DNA of 64,000 nt from assembly GCA_014284505.1 (NCBI GenBank), contig JAAFYY010000002.1, positions 1 to 64,000 of the forward strand. The letters run 5' to 3'. A program made the position numbers and the translations under genes. The DNA comes from Streptacidiphilus sp. 4-A2 (GTDB lineage Bacteria > Actinomycetota > Actinomycetes > Streptomycetales > Streptomycetaceae). Below are positions 52,778 through 63,991 of this stretch, one piece after another. The stretch's first letter is position 1; every line of letters begins with the position of its first letter. The notes beneath the pieces were generated by a model. That model had not been told where the DNA came from and did no database searches. It was given only the letters and a program-made list of their open reading frames with translations.

Positions 52778-54937
52778 ATGCGTTTCACTTTGCTGGGCCC
52801 CGTGACAGTCACCATCAGCGGCCACACACAGGCCCTGCACGGGCATACCGCGAAATATCCTCACGGCCCTCTTGATCGAGGCGAACACGGTGCTGAGCGC
52901 CGAGCGGCTCGTCACAGCAGTGGGGCGAGGATCCACCGACCGCAGCCCTCGGGTCACTGCGCAACCACCTCGTGCGGCTGCGCGCCAGCTCGGGCCCGAA
53001 GCCGCGGCGCGGCTTCGCACCGTGGCACCGGGCTACCTCATCGAGGTCCACGACGGCGAGCTCGACGAACACGACTTCCACAGCCTGTGCCGACGCGGCC
53101 GCTCGGCGTTGCAGGCCGCGGACTGGGCGGCCGCGTCCGAGGCCCTGACCGCCGCACTGGCCTTATGGAGGGGAGAACCAGCGGGCGACACACTGTGTCT
53201 GAACGGCCCGGACCAGCGGATCGGGAGCCTGCTCGAAACACATGCCCAGGCCCTGGAGGACCGGATCGAGGCCGATCTGCACCTGGGCCGCCATCACGAT
53301 GTCCTCGCCGAGCTCAGCAGCCTCACCGCTGCACACCCTGCGGGAGACCTTCCACCGGCAGCTGATGCTCGCCCTGTACCGCGCCGACAGACAGGCCGAG
53401 GCGCTCGGCGCCTTCCAGAATCTGCGCCGGACACTCGTCGACGAGCTGGGTGTGGAGCCGTCCCTGTCCGTCCAACAGCTGCACTGCCGCATCCTCAGCG
53501 CCGACCTCACGCTCTCGGCCCCGCCATCTCCGTTTGCGGTCCCGGCCGCGGACGAGTCGCTCCTGTGCCCGTCCCAGGCGGCGCCTTCCAACGGGCAGGA
53601 CGCCCTTCCTGCCGGGGAAGCCGGAAAGGCAATCGCCGCGTCAAGGCCCGCCGCACCGCTGCCGACGGACGTCGCACAGCTGCCGGCGGCCGTTGCCGGA
53701 TTCAGCGGAAGACAAGACCAGCTCCTGGAGTTGACGGAGGGTCTGCAGGACTCGGGCAGCTACGACGGACAGGTCCCCGTCGTCGTGGTCACCGGTGGCG
53801 GCGGCTCGGCAAGACGGCACTGGCCGTCCATGCGGCGCACCGTATCGCCCGCCACTTTCCCGACGGCCAGTTCTACGCCGACTTCCGGGGTACCGATCGC
53901 GTGCCGCGCGACCCGCATGACATCCTGGGCGGCTGGCTGCGGGCTCTGAGGCAAGCTGTGGATCCGGCCGATGACCCGGAGGAGCGCGCTGCCCAATGGC
54001 GCAGCGCCCTGTACAGCAAAGGTGTCCTGCTGCTCCTGGACAACGTCAGGGACGCCGAACAGATCCGACCGCTGCTGCCCGCCACACCTGCCTGCGCGGT
54101 CATCGTCACCAGCCGTGCCCGCCTCGCGGATCTCCCGGCGCACGCGTACTCGCCCTGGGACCGCTGAGCGACGAGGAGCCCTGGAGCTGCTGGCGCACCG
54201 AATCGGGGCGGCCGGCTGGCCCGGGCACAGGCGGCAACCGACTGGTCCGCGTGCGGGGGATTCCGCTGGCGGTTCAGATCGCCGGAGCCCGGTTGGCCGC
54301 GCGCGCGGCCTGGTCGATCGCCGCCATGAGTGCCCGTCTGCGGGATAGCGCAGACGGTTGGACGAGCTCATGATCGGCGACCTCGCGGTGCGGGCCAGCT
54401 CCACATCAGCTACACCTCGCTCGGCCCGACCCCGGTCCCCCTCCGCGGCACGGGCTTTCCGTCTCCTGGGCCTCGCCCGGGGGTGGATGTCTCCCTGCCC
54501 GCACGCCGCCCTCTCGGCGCACCGGCACGTGCGGTGGAACAGGCACTGGAGGTCCTGGTCGACGCCCATCTGCTCCAGTCGCCCGCGAGGGTCGCTACCG
54601 TCTGCATGACCTGGTTCGCCTGTACGCCGCCGAGCTCGCCGAACAGCAGGACCCCCTGCGGGAGCGGGAGGGCGCCCTGCGCAGCATCGTCGACTGGTAC
54701 CTGGCCGGCATCACGGGCACCCTGCTGGGGCTGGGGTCCGGCGAAGCAGGCCGGTCGGCCGCCGCAGCCAGTGAACCCGGATCCCCCGTCAGCACCGCTG
54801 GAACGGCCGCAGCCCTGGCCTGGTACCGGCACGAGCGTGCGAACCTGGTCGCCGCCATCTCCTGCGCGGTCGACAGCACCCTGGACACGGCACCGCAAGG
54901 GGACACTCCTGGTAGCCGGCCCCGGGAAACCTCATGA
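52778..54937 (+). CDS. SARP/AfsR-type regulator with NB-ARC domain, frame-disrupted
   Basis: About 720 residues across many frames. It begins MRFTLLGPVTVTISG, a Trans_reg_C winged helix, then the BTAD region (ELDEHDFHSLCRRGRSALQA, WRGEPAGDTLC, LRETFHRQLMLALYRADRQ). An NB-ARC segment follows with GKTALAVHAAHRIARHFPDG, GVLLLLDNVRDAEQIRPLLP and ACAVIVTSRARL. The frame changes near 52855, 52930, 53335, 53810, 54165, 54240 and 54400. The protein ends after the winged-helix part and lacks the usual TPR tail, so it is shorter than AfsR. It probably activates a nearby secondary-metabolite gene set. Confidence 0.8.
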
Positions 54938-55210
54938 CCGAAACCGGACGCGATGCCGCCTGCGCGGCGTACGTCCAGGCCCGCCGCCCGTGGCCGCGGC
55001 GCAGCTCCCAGCCTCGGGTGTCTGATGAAAGCGGCCATGACCCGGTGGCGTCGGGACGCCTGGACCAGGGGAGGACCGTGGCCCTGCGGTGGCGGGGGAG
55101 CAGTGAGGACTCGCCCCACAGGAGGGGAGACCCTCCCCCGGCGGCGCTGGGGGTTGCGGCACACTGGGCGTGCGGCCGACGGTGCCGGACGGAAGTGGAG
55201 GCTGTCGCTG

Positions 55211-55989
55211 GTGAGCTGGATCGAGGCGGGCCGGGCCTGGGGCGAGCGGGCCACTGACTGGGCGTATCTGATGGAGCCGTATGCGCGGAGCGCGAATGAC
55301 GCGCTGTTCGACAGGGTCGGCGTCCCGGGACGCGGCTGCTCGACATCGCGTGCGGCTCCGGGTACGCGGCCGGTGTCGCGGCCGCGCGCGGGGCGGATGT
55401 GGCCGCCCTCGACGCCTCGGAGGCGCTGCTCACGATCGCGCGGCGCGCACTCCGGATGCCGAATTCCGGGTCGGCGACATGTACGACTGCCCTTCGAAGA
55501 CGGTCGGTTCGATGCGGCGACGAGCTTCAACGGGATCTGGAAGGGGTGCGAGGACGCGCTGCGCGAGGCCCGCCGGGTGGTGCGCCCTGGCGGGCTGGTC
55601 GGGTTCACGTTCTGGGGCTCGCCGAGACGGCTCGGCCTTCTGCCGTATTTCGCCGCGCTCATGGAGCTGTCTCCACCCAGCCATGTCGACGCCACCCTCA
55701 ACCAGGGCGACACCGGGCGGCCGGAGTCGCTGAGCAGATGCTCGCCGACGCCGGTCTGGAATACGTCGACCGGGGAACCGTGAAAGTCGTCAACGAGTGG
55801 CCGGACCTGGACCTGACGGTGCGGGCGCTCGCGTCGGCGGGGCCGTCCTGGCCCGCCCTGCGGGAGGTCGGCCACGAACGATTTGCGGACGCGGTGCGCG
55901 AGGTGGTCCGCCCCCTCTACACCGAAGGTCTCGGCGTCCGGATCGTCTCCGAGTTCGGCTGGATCGTGGGGCGGGTTGCAGGCGAGTGA
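55211..55989 (+). CDS. SAM-dependent methyltransferase, frame-disrupted
   Basis: About 258 residues of a class I methyltransferase. GTG 55211 follows GGAGG by nine bases, giving VSWIEAGRAWGERATDWAYL. Motif I is DIACGSGYAAGVAAARG, motif II ALDASEALLTIA, and the later RVVRPGGLVGFTFWG block is typical of UbiE/Methyltransf_11 proteins. The frame changes near 55325, 55450 and 55730. The substrate is unknown. Confidence 0.82.
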
Positions 55990-56117
55990 ATCGGCACAGG
56001 GTGCGGTCGGTGGTTCTGGATGTCGATGGTGCGTGGTGGCTGCTGTGATGCGTCGGGTGGCGGTGAAGACGGCGTCGAAGGGTGCGCGTCAGCTGACCTG
56101 GAGACCGACCGCCAGCG

Positions 56118-57227
56118 TCAGTTCAAGGACCCGGTGCGGCGATGCGAGATCCGGAAACAGTTCCGCAGCTGCGACATCCGGTACCGGACCGTCTGGGGAT
56201 GGACGAACAACGCCGCCGCCACCTCGTCCCGCCTGCCCTGGTGCAGCAGCCACGCCCGCAACGTCTCCTCCAGCCGCCGCGCGGTGGCGCCAGGCAAGGT
56301 CCGCAATGGTGCGAGGGCTCGGGCACGCAGGTCTGCGAACGCGTCCAGGTCGGCGCTCAGCACCAGCTCGGGCAGGTGCTCCTCGGTGTCGCGAATGTCA
56401 GCGGAGAGGGAGCGCGCGCGTACGGCTCGTGCGTACGAGGCGGACGCACGAGTCCATGGCCGGGCCGGGCCGACCACGGCGGCGCGGTCGGTCAGCTGCC
56501 GCAGCAGATGTGACCGGTCGGCATCGGGGACGAGCAGCACACCGGTGGCGTCCGGCAGGTCGTCGAGGACGAGGGTGCCTGGGTCGAGCGCGCGGTAGGC
56601 AGGCCGGGCCTGGGCGGTGGGCAGCAGGACCGCGGTCAGTGAGACCGGAGGCTGCCACCCGGCCCGCTGAACGGAGGCCAGCAGCACGTCCGGGCTCGCG
56701 TCGGCGAGGAGGTCGCGGGCCAGGTGTTCCAGGTGGGCGCTCGTGTGCCCGGCCCCGGGCGGCCAGTTCGTCGGCGTGGCCCGCGGCGCTCGCGGCGGAG
56801 AGCTCGTCGATGTAGGCGAAGGTCAGCTCGGCGAACTTGGCGACCTCGGCGGCTGGCAGACCCGCGGGTACGGCCCCGCCGCCAGGCAGCGCCAGGCCAC
56901 GCGCGCGCCGACGCGGTAGGCGCTGAGCAGGGCGTCCATCGAACGGCCGTCGCGCACCTCGCCGCGTCCCAGCTCGTAGGCCGCGTCACCGGCGTCGCCG
57001 CCTGTGGCATTCCCGCTCGCGAGGTCCAGGTAGTGCCCCAGAGCGGTGCGGACGGCTCGGCGAATGGTGCTGCCCATGCGGCCCGAAAGGGCGTTGGCGT
57101 AGGGAGGGACCTCGTTGATGATCGCCTGGACGACCTCGTCGGCGGTGGTCTTCAGCGCGGCCCGGAGCGCGGTGACCGTCGTCTCATCCAGGGCCAGCTC
57201 GCTGACCCTCCGGATTGCATGGCTCAT
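56118..57227 (-). CDS. PucR-family transcriptional regulator, frame-disrupted
   Basis: About 370 residues starting MSHAIRRVSELALDETTVTA at 57227. A helical N-terminal domain is followed by a GGDEF-like middle and a C-terminal HTH_30 (AAALFVHPQTVRYRMSQLRN) that is characteristic of PucR/CdaR-like regulators. The frame changes near 56870. It is divergent from the ferredoxin reductase and desaturase genes with an 86-base gap, so it most likely controls that operon. This arrangement is widespread in actinobacteria. Confidence 0.88.
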
Positions 57228-57313
57228 GTTTTGTTCCTTACGAACAATGCAGCCGACCAGATTTACGTCCTGCGGTCAGGACTTTACGCCTTGAGGCGCA
57301 GCAAGCTGGAGTC

Positions 57314-58368
57314 ATGACGAGCGCAGCCCTCCGCAGCAGGGCGTGGAAACTGCTGGGAATGGTCACGACGCCGCTGCTGCCGTCGGACTACCTCGACCTG
57401 GTCAGCCCGCTGCGTGCGGGCGCCGACCTGCGTGGGCGCATCGAGGCCGTGCACCCCGAGACGGGTGACGCCGCGACTGTCGTGATCAGGCCGGGACGGG
57501 GCTGGCGCGGCCACACGGCCGGTCAGTACGTGCGGATCGGGGTCGACGTCGACGGGGTGCGCCTGTGGCGCGCCTACTCCATCACCTCGCCCACAAACCG
57601 CCGGGACGGCCGCGTCACCATCACCGTGAAGGCGATCCCGGACGGCAAGGTCAGCAGCTACCTGGTCCGCAGGGCGAATCCGGGCACGCTGATCGAGCTC
57701 GACCAGCCGACCGGTGACTTCGTGCTGCCGCAGGCCAAGCCCGCCAAGGTGCTCTATCTGACGGCCGGCAGCGGCATCACGCCCGTGATGGCATGCTGCG
57801 CGACATCGAGTTCGACGACGTCGTCATGGTCCACTGCGCGCCACAGCCGCAGGATGTGATCTTCCGCAACGAGCTGCACGACCTGGTCGCGGACAAGAAG
57901 CTGCGGCTCATCGAGGTGCATACCGACACGGACGGCATGCTCGACATCGCCCGTCTCGACGAACTCGTGCCCGACTGGGCCGAGCGCGAGACCTGGGCGT
58001 GCGGGCCCGCGGGCCTGCTCGACGCCGCCGAAGAGCACTGGACCGAGCACGGCGTGCCAGAGCGCCTGCACACCGAACGCTTCCGCCCCGGCATCGTCGT
58101 CGCCGGCGACGGCGGTGAGGTCACGTTCAGCGTCACCGGCAAGACCGTCGACGCGGACGGCGGCACGCCGTTGCTGGACATCGGCGAGCAGGCCGGCGTG
58201 CTCATGCCCTCCGGGTGCCGCATGGGCATCTGCTTCGGCTGCGTCACACCGCTCAAGGCGGGCGCCGTCCGCGACCTGCGCACCGGCGAGATCACCGGGG
58301 CCGAGCCGGGCGTCCTCATCCAGACCTGTGTGTCCGCCGCGGCGGGCCCCTGCGACATCGAACGGTAG
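57314..58368 (+). CDS. Ferredoxin reductase with C-terminal [2Fe-2S] ferredoxin, frame-disrupted
   Basis: About 352 residues from ATG 57314. An FNR-type FAD domain (GQYVRIGVDVDGVRLWRAYS, with the RxYS motif) and an NAD(P)-binding domain (LYLTAGSGITPVM) precede a plant-type ferredoxin with SGCRMGICFGC and the later TCV cysteine. The frame changes near 57790. It supplies electrons to the membrane desaturase encoded immediately downstream, as in the Rv3230c-DesA3 pair of mycobacteria. Confidence 0.92.
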
Positions 58369-58375
58369 GAGCACC

Positions 58376-59491
58376 TTGACCGTCATCGACCCACTGCCCA
58401 CCTGACCGCGGAGCAGATCGATGAGCTCGGCCGCGAGCTGGACGCGATTCGCGACGAGGTGATCGCCGACCGCGGCGAGAAGGACGCCGCCTACATCCGT
58501 AAGGTCATCTCGGCGCAGCGCAAGCTCGAACTGGTCAGCAGGGGCGTGCTGCTGTTCTCGATCTTCCCGCCCGCGTGGCTGCTCGGCACCGCCGGTCTGT
58601 CCGTGTCGAAGATCATGGACAACATGGAGATCGGCCACAACGTCCTGCACGGCCAGTGGGACTGGATGCGCGACCCGAAGATTCACTCCACCACCTGGGA
58701 GTGGGATCACGTCTCGCCGTCCGAGCAGTGGAAGCACTCGCACAACGAGCTGCACCACACGTACACCAACGTGATCGGCAAGGACAACGACCTCGGCTAC
58801 GGCATCATGCGCGTCGACGAGGACCAGAAGTGGCACCCGTTCCACCTCGGCCAGCCGCTGTGGAACTTCATCAACGCCTGCTTCTTCGAGTACGGCATCG
58901 CGGCGTACGACCTGGAGCTCGGCAAGAACCTGCACAGGCGCCGCCGCAAGGACCCGGAGTTCCGCGCACGGGCCAAGGCCGTGGGCCGCAAGATCCGCAA
59001 GCAGGTGCTCAAGGACTATGTGATCCACCCGCTGCTGTCGGGCCCGTCGTTCCTCACCACGCTCGCCGCCACGTTCACCGCGAACCTGGTCCGAACATCT
59101 GGTCCCACTCGGTGATCATGTGTGGGCACTTCCCGAGGGTGTGCAGGTCTTCGAGCGCCGGTCGATCAAGGGCGAGACGCGCGGCCAGTGGTACCTGCGC
59201 CAGATGATGGGCTCGGCGAACATCAGCGGCAGCAGGGCCATGCACTTCATGACCGGCAACCTGTCGCACCAGATCGAGCACCACCTGTTCCCGGACCTGC
59301 CGAGCAACCGATATGCCGAGGTCGCGGTGAAGGTGCGCGCGCTGTTCGAAAAGTACGAGCTGGAGTACATCACCGGGCCGCTGCCCAAGCAGGTGTTCTC
59401 CGCCTGGCACAAGGTCTTCCGGCTCTCGCTGCCGAGCAAGAAGCCCCAGGTCAAGACGCCGGACCGCGAGCAGGAGCTCGTCGCGGCCTGA
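58376..59491 (+). CDS. Membrane fatty-acid desaturase, frame-disrupted
   Basis: About 372 residues starting at TTG 58376, with AGGAGC just upstream. Three histidine boxes bind the di-iron centre: GHNVLHGQW, HSHNELHHTY and HQIEHHLFP. Hydrophobic segments such as LLFSIFPPAWLLGTAGLSV flank them. The frame changes near 58393 and 59095. It forms an operon with the reductase and introduces a double bond into acyl-CoA or phospholipid chains. Confidence 0.92.
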
Positions 59492-59661
59492 TTCCCGCAG
59501 GGAGCCGACACGGGTTTCGACCTCGGTCCGTGAGGTCTTGGTGCCGGGTCGGTCCCGGGCGCGTGCGGGATGTTCCACACGGTGCCGAACGCCATCGGAG
59601 GCCCCCCGCGCGATCTCCCCTCGGACGCGCCGGTGACCCCTCGCGGACTAGGGTGTCGCGC

Positions 59662-60462
59662 ATGAGCCACACGCCCATCGACCCCGTCGCGCACAACCGC
59701 CTCGCCTGGGACCGCGAGGTGGAGCAGGGCAACGAGTGGTCGCGCCCGGTCGGCCCCGAGGTGATCGCGAAGGCGCGGGCCGGCCAGTGGTCCATCGTCC
59801 TGATCGGCTACGAGCCGGTCGACCCGGCCTGGTTCCCGCCGGACATCGCCGGTCGCGACGTGCTCTGCCTCGCCTCCGGCGGCGGGCAGCAGGGGCCGGT
59901 GCTGGCCGCGGCGGGCGCGCGGGTGACCGTCTTCGACAACTCGCCCCGCCAGCTGGCGCAGGACGAGATGGTCGCGGCGCGGGAAGGGCTCGACCTGCGC
60001 ACCGTGCTCGGCGACGCGCGCGACCTGAGCGCGTTCCCGGACGCCTCGTTCGACCTGGTCGTCCACCCGGTGTCCAACCTGTTCATCCCGGAACCGGCGC
60101 CGGTCTGGCGCGAGTGCCACCGCGTGCTGCGCCCCGGCGGGGCGCTGCTGTCCGGCTTCCTCAACCCGGACGTCTACCTCTTCGATGCCGAGCCACTGGA
60201 GGCGCGCGGCGAGCTGCTGGTGCGCCACCGCCTGCCCTACAGCGACCTCACCCACCTGGAGCCCGCCGAGCGGGAACGGCTGTGGGGCCTCGACGCACCG
60301 CTGGAGTACAGCCACACGCTCACCGAGCAGCTCGGCGGCCAGATCGCGGCCGGCTTCGCCATCACCGGCTTCGCCGAGGCGCCGCACCACTCGGACGCCA
60401 CCGCCGGCTGGCTCTCCGGCTACTTCGCCACGAAAGCGGTCAAGGCCGGCGCCGGTCACTGA
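59662..60462 (+). CDS. SAM-dependent methyltransferase
   Basis: An intact frame of 266 residues from ATG 59662 (MSHTPIDPVAHNRLAWDREV). Motif I is VLCLASGGGQQGPVLAAAG, followed by VTVFDNSPRQLAQDE, VLGDARDLSAFPDASFDLV and HRVLRPGGALLSGFL. It matches the ordinary class I methyltransferases of unknown substrate found throughout streptomycetes. There is no operon partner. Confidence 0.9.
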   Translation: MSHTPIDPVAHNRLAWDREVEQGNEWSRPVGPEVIAKARAGQWSIVLIGYEPVDPAWFPPDIAGRDVLCLASGGGQQGPVLAAAGARVTVFDNSPRQLAQDEMVAAREGLDLRTVLGDARDLSAFPDASFDLVVHPVSNLFIPEPAPVWRECHRVLRPGGALLSGFLNPDVYLFDAEPLEARGELLVRHRLPYSDLTHLEPAERERLWGLDAPLEYSHTLTEQLGGQIAAGFAITGFAEAPHHSDATAGWLSGYFATKAVKAGAGH

Positions 60463-60599
60463 CCCTTCACCGGCCGGGCCGAATCAGCAGCGGCGCCGGC
60501 CGGCGGCCGGGGCCCTGGGCGTGGTGGGCCCGGACGGTCGTGAGCTAGTGTCCAGCCACTGCGTGTCGTCGCCCGCTCTCCTGGGGAAGGGAACTCTCC

Positions 60600-60999
60600 A
60601 TGCTCGAAAAGCTCCTGCACCACAAGCTGCTGCACGAAGGCCTCGAGGGCAAGGGGGTGATCACCGCGCGGAAGCTCGGGCACCCATGACCGAGACCGGT
60701 GCCGGGGGCTTCTACATCGGGATCGAAGGACACATCACGTTCGACGACGGCACCCAGGCCGTCTTCTCCGCGAGAAGACTGGACCCCCACAAGCTCGGGG
60801 AACTCGACGTGGCAACGATCGTGCCGGTCCGCTACAGCGCGGACCATCAGCACGTGGTCCTGGACACGCCCAAGCTCGAGGCTCTGCGGACGGCGAGGAA
60901 GCAGGAGGCGGCCGGCTGGCCGAGCACAAGAGGCAGCGGGACATCGCCGCCGCGGACGCCAAGCTGGCCCAGGCAAGCAAACACCCCGACCACGGCTGA
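60600..60999 (+). CDS. Conserved hypothetical protein, frame-disrupted
   Basis: ATG 60600 begins MLEKLLHHKLLHEGLEGKG and, after a stop/start overlap at 60686, continues with GGFYIGIEGHITFDDGTQAV, VATIVPVRYSADHQHVVLD and, after a shift near 60915, RLAEHKRQRDIAAADAKLAQ. The pieces have the order of one actinomycete protein of about 130 residues: a small beta-barrel followed by a charged coiled-coil tail. The overlap could also mean two coupled genes. The function is unknown. Confidence 0.6.
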
Positions 61000-61925
61000 G
61001 TCCCGCGGCCTCAAGGGGCGGACCGCATGTTCGCGGTTGCAGCAAGGACTTTGACGGATCATCGAGCAGCTGCGGCAAGGGGCCCGGGCTGCCTGTTCGG
61101 ATATATCAGACGATTACTGACGGGCCGTCATAATCCAAAGGTGCCAATTTGCTGAACAATCAGGATTCGGGTTGAGGTTACTCTGTTGGCATGGTCGGTT
61201 CGCCTATTTCATGTGCGTTTGAACGAGCAGTGGGGACAGAGCCGGCGGTGCCCGGGATGACTACGAGTGCTCGGCCCGAGGGGATTTCACGGGTGTAATC
61301 GTGAGCGCCGGGGTGATCCGGCCGGTTCCTCGCGCGGTTGAGTTCTCCGCGCCGCAGCTCAACTCCGGTGACGTCATCACCGCCCGCCTCCCCACCGTGC
61401 ACGCGGCGGCCTTCGTCGCGGACGCGGGCCTCATCCTCGCTGGGTAGCTGTGCCGCCTGGACACCGCCCCACCTGCGGCATCGGGCTCGACGAGTTCCGC
61501 TCGGTGGTCCTGGGCGGCGCCCGCCCCGGGGAGTCGGACGGCGACTGCGCCCGCCGTACCGCCCGGTGGGCCCAGGCCCGGATCGTCCGACCTGAGGACG
61601 ACTTCCTGTCGGCTCCCTGGCCCTGCACGCCGACCGCCGGTCCGTCTCGTCGAGCATCTCTGGCTTGACGGGAAGGGCCGACTGGCGAGCCGTCGCCGCG
61701 CGGAAGGGTGGCTGGCGGCCTGAGAGTTGATCCTTGCCGCCAAGATCGGACAGCGCCTGGGCGGGTTCCGTGCTTCCGGTCCTTCCGGGTATCTGATTCG
61801 CTTTTTTCATGACATGCCCATTGCATATGTTCGGTAAGAGATGATCCTTCCGTCTGCTGGGCGCCCGGAGGTGGCTGTTAGTTTTTACAAGAAATACGAC
61901 CATCGTGTCTTCAAGGGGCGGGCCT
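61000..61925. other. Gene-poor region upstream of the RHS fragment
   Basis: About 926 bases. It includes AT-richer tracts at 61120-61200 and 61795-61890, unusual in this DNA and suitable for promoters. Fragments of plausible protein (GDVITARLPTVHAAAFVAD near 61370 and HLWLDGKGRLASRRRAEGWL near 61660) appear, but no complete gene can be supported; they may be decayed coding DNA. Confidence 0.45.
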
Positions 61926-62466
61926 GTGGCTTCCGGTCGGAACCAGAGCAGGGTCTTCGGTGACAGGCGCGGCGCGAGTCGGCGCAGCGGCACGGCACTG
62001 CGGAGCCTGGCGGCGGTGTTCACCGTCGTGGCGCTCACCATGGGCACCGCGCAGGCAGCACCCGTTGCCCACAGCCAGTCGCGGACCCCGGCGGTCATGG
62101 CCCGCACCGCCTCGATCCCGGTCGCCCCGGTGGTCTCGCACTACCAGAAGCCCCATCCCATGGCCGGCGTCCGCATCCAGCCACCGGTGTGGCCCACCGG
62201 GACGTCCACGGTGACGCTGCCCGTGAGCGCTACGGCCGGCATGGCCGACCAAGCAGTCGCGCAAGGGCACGGAGCAGCGGCTCCGACCGCAGCGCGGGCG
62301 GGAGCCCTGCCGGTGTGGATCGGTAGCCCGGCAGGCAACCCGGGCGGCGCCGCTGCCCGCTCCGCCTCCGCTGCTACGCCCTCGAAGGTGTCGGTGCGGG
62401 TCCTGCCCCGGGCCGCAGCCCAGGCGGCGGAGTCAGCGGGCTGCTGCTGACGGTCTCCCGGGCTGA
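61926..62466 (+). pseudogene. RHS-type secreted protein, N-terminal fragment interrupted by IS copy 2
   Basis: The GTG at 61926 has AAGGGG upstream and opens VASGRNQSRVFGDRRGASRR ... AVFTVVALTMGTAQA, a signal peptide. It then matches the N-terminus of the 36720-43141 RHS protein: VVSHYQKPHP, QPPVWPTGTSTVTLP, ALPVWIG and, after a shift near 62425, SGLLLTVSRAE. The match stops exactly where the inverted-repeat end of IS copy 2 starts (62467). The rest of the gene should lie beyond the IS, outside the window. Confidence 0.8.
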
Positions 62467-62582
62467 GAAGCGAGTCCCAAACCGAAGGTAGGGTCACGTT
62501 TTCCCAGGTGAGGTGTGTGGCCGTCGGTCGGTAGGCATGCTCGGAGCGTCGTGTCGGTGCGGGGCGTGCTGGGAGGTGGCGG

Positions 62583-63072
62583 ATGCCGTCGGTGCTGGGA
62601 GTGTTGGAGCGGCGCGAGCGGGTGGCGCTGGCCCGGGCAGAGGAGTTGCGGGCCGAGTTGGAGCGGCTTCAGGCTGCTGTGGCCGAGGCGGATGAGGCCG
62701 CGCGGCGCGCGGTTATCGCCCGCGAGGAGACGGTCGTGGCCTTGGCTGAGGCGGCCGAGGAAGCCGTCGTGGTCGGTGTGCCGGTGAATTTGCCGGCCGC
62801 GGGTGTTGCTGGGCCGCGGGTGGAGGTCCCGCTGTGGTGCGAGGGGTGGGGATCGAGGTGCTGCCGCCGAGTGCGCGCGGATCGTGGCCCTGGTCCAGGA
62901 GGATGCCGCCGGTGGCGGGGACGGAGTGCGGGCACGGGCGATGCGCGAGCATCTGGGCTGGTCAGCCAGTGATGCGCGGGAGCAGGCAGCGCGGTTTCGG
63001 GCGAAGCGGCTGGTCGAGCGGGGCTGGTTGACCGAGGGGCGGCCAGGGCTGTTCAGGCCGCGGGCCGCTTGA
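62583..63072 (+). CDS. IS passenger protein, copy 2
   Basis: The better preserved copy. From ATG 62583, with GGGAGG upstream, it reads MPSVLGVLERRERVALARAE and a heptad-like coiled coil for about 65 residues, then VPVNLPAAGVAGPRVEVPLW. One or two missing bases near 62850 break the frame before the C-terminal AMREHLGWSASDAREQAARF. The stop at 63072 overlaps the convergent transposase end by 20 bases. The family is unknown to me. Confidence 0.72.
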
Positions 63073-63991
63073 CGCGGCGCGGTGCTGGTCGGCCGGAGCG
63101 GGCCAGGCGGCGGGTGGCCGGGATGCTCGCGGCCCACCAGGCCATCGCCTCGGCACTGTCGATGCGGGTCTCGTAGTCCCGGGCCAGCCGCCGGGCCCGG
63201 ATCAGCCAGGAAAAACTGCGCTCCACGACCCAGCGGCGCGGAAGCACCACGAACCCCTTGGCGTCGTCGCTGCGCTTGACGACGGTCAGCGCGAGGGTCA
63301 GGACGGCGTGGGCGAAGGTGACCAGCCAGCCGGTGTAGGCGCCGTCGGCCCAGACCAGAGTGATGCGGTGGTGTTCGGCGCGCAGTTGTTCCAGGAGGTC
63401 GCGGCCGGCGTCGTTGTCCTTGACCGACGCGGCGGTGACGATCACGGCCAGCAGCAGGCCGAGGGTGTCCACGGCGATGTGTCGTTTGCGGCCGTTGATT
63501 TTCTTCCCGGCGTCGTAGCCGCGGGTGGCGGCGCCGACGGTGGCGTCAGCCTTGACCGACTGCGAGTCGATGATCGCGGCGGTGGGTTCTTCCTTCTTGC
63601 CGGCCAGTTCGCGCAGCATCTTGCGCAGTCGGCCGTAGAGCTCCTTGGTGTAGTCGTTGTCGCGCCAGCGGCGGAAGAACCGGTATGCCGCTCGCCACTT
63701 GGGGAAGTCGGCGGGCAGGCCGGCCCAGCGCACGCCCTCGGTGACCAGGTAGCGCACGGCGTCGATCATCTGCCGGTGGCAATAGCCCTCCGGGCGGCCG
63801 CCGCGTCCGTTCAGCCAGGCCGGGACCGGCAGCAGCGGCCGCACGATCGCCCACTCCGCGTCGGTCAGGTCGGAGCCGTAGCGGCGGGTTCGGTCGGGCT
63901 GGTCAGCGGCATTCCCGAGCCGGTGTGCGAGGCAATCGCACGACATGCCGGAGCTGGACGCGGACGGAGCGAACACGGCACAGTGGGACAC
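63053..63991 (-). CDS. IS5-family transposase, copy 2
   Basis: The 312-residue frame is the same as copy 1, with the DDE core blocks IIDSQSVKADATVG, VWADGAYTGWLV and VLPRRWVVERSFSWL all present. Its sequestering hairpin is cut by the window end at 64000. Confidence 0.95.
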   Translation of the reverse strand: MSHCAVFAPSASSSGMSCDCLAHRLGNAADQPDRTRRYGSDLTDAEWAIVRPLLPVPAWLNGRGGRPEGYCHRQMIDAVRYLVTEGVRWAGLPADFPKWRAAYRFFRRWRDNDYTKELYGRLRKMLRELAGKKEEPTAAIIDSQSVKADATVGAATRGYDAGKKINGRKRHIAVDTLGLLLAVIVTAASVKDNDAGRDLLEQLRAEHHRITLVWADGAYTGWLVTFAHAVLTLALTVVKRSDDAKGFVVLPRRWVVERSFSWLIRARRLARDYETRIDSAEAMAWWAASIPATRRLARSGRPAPRRVKRPAA

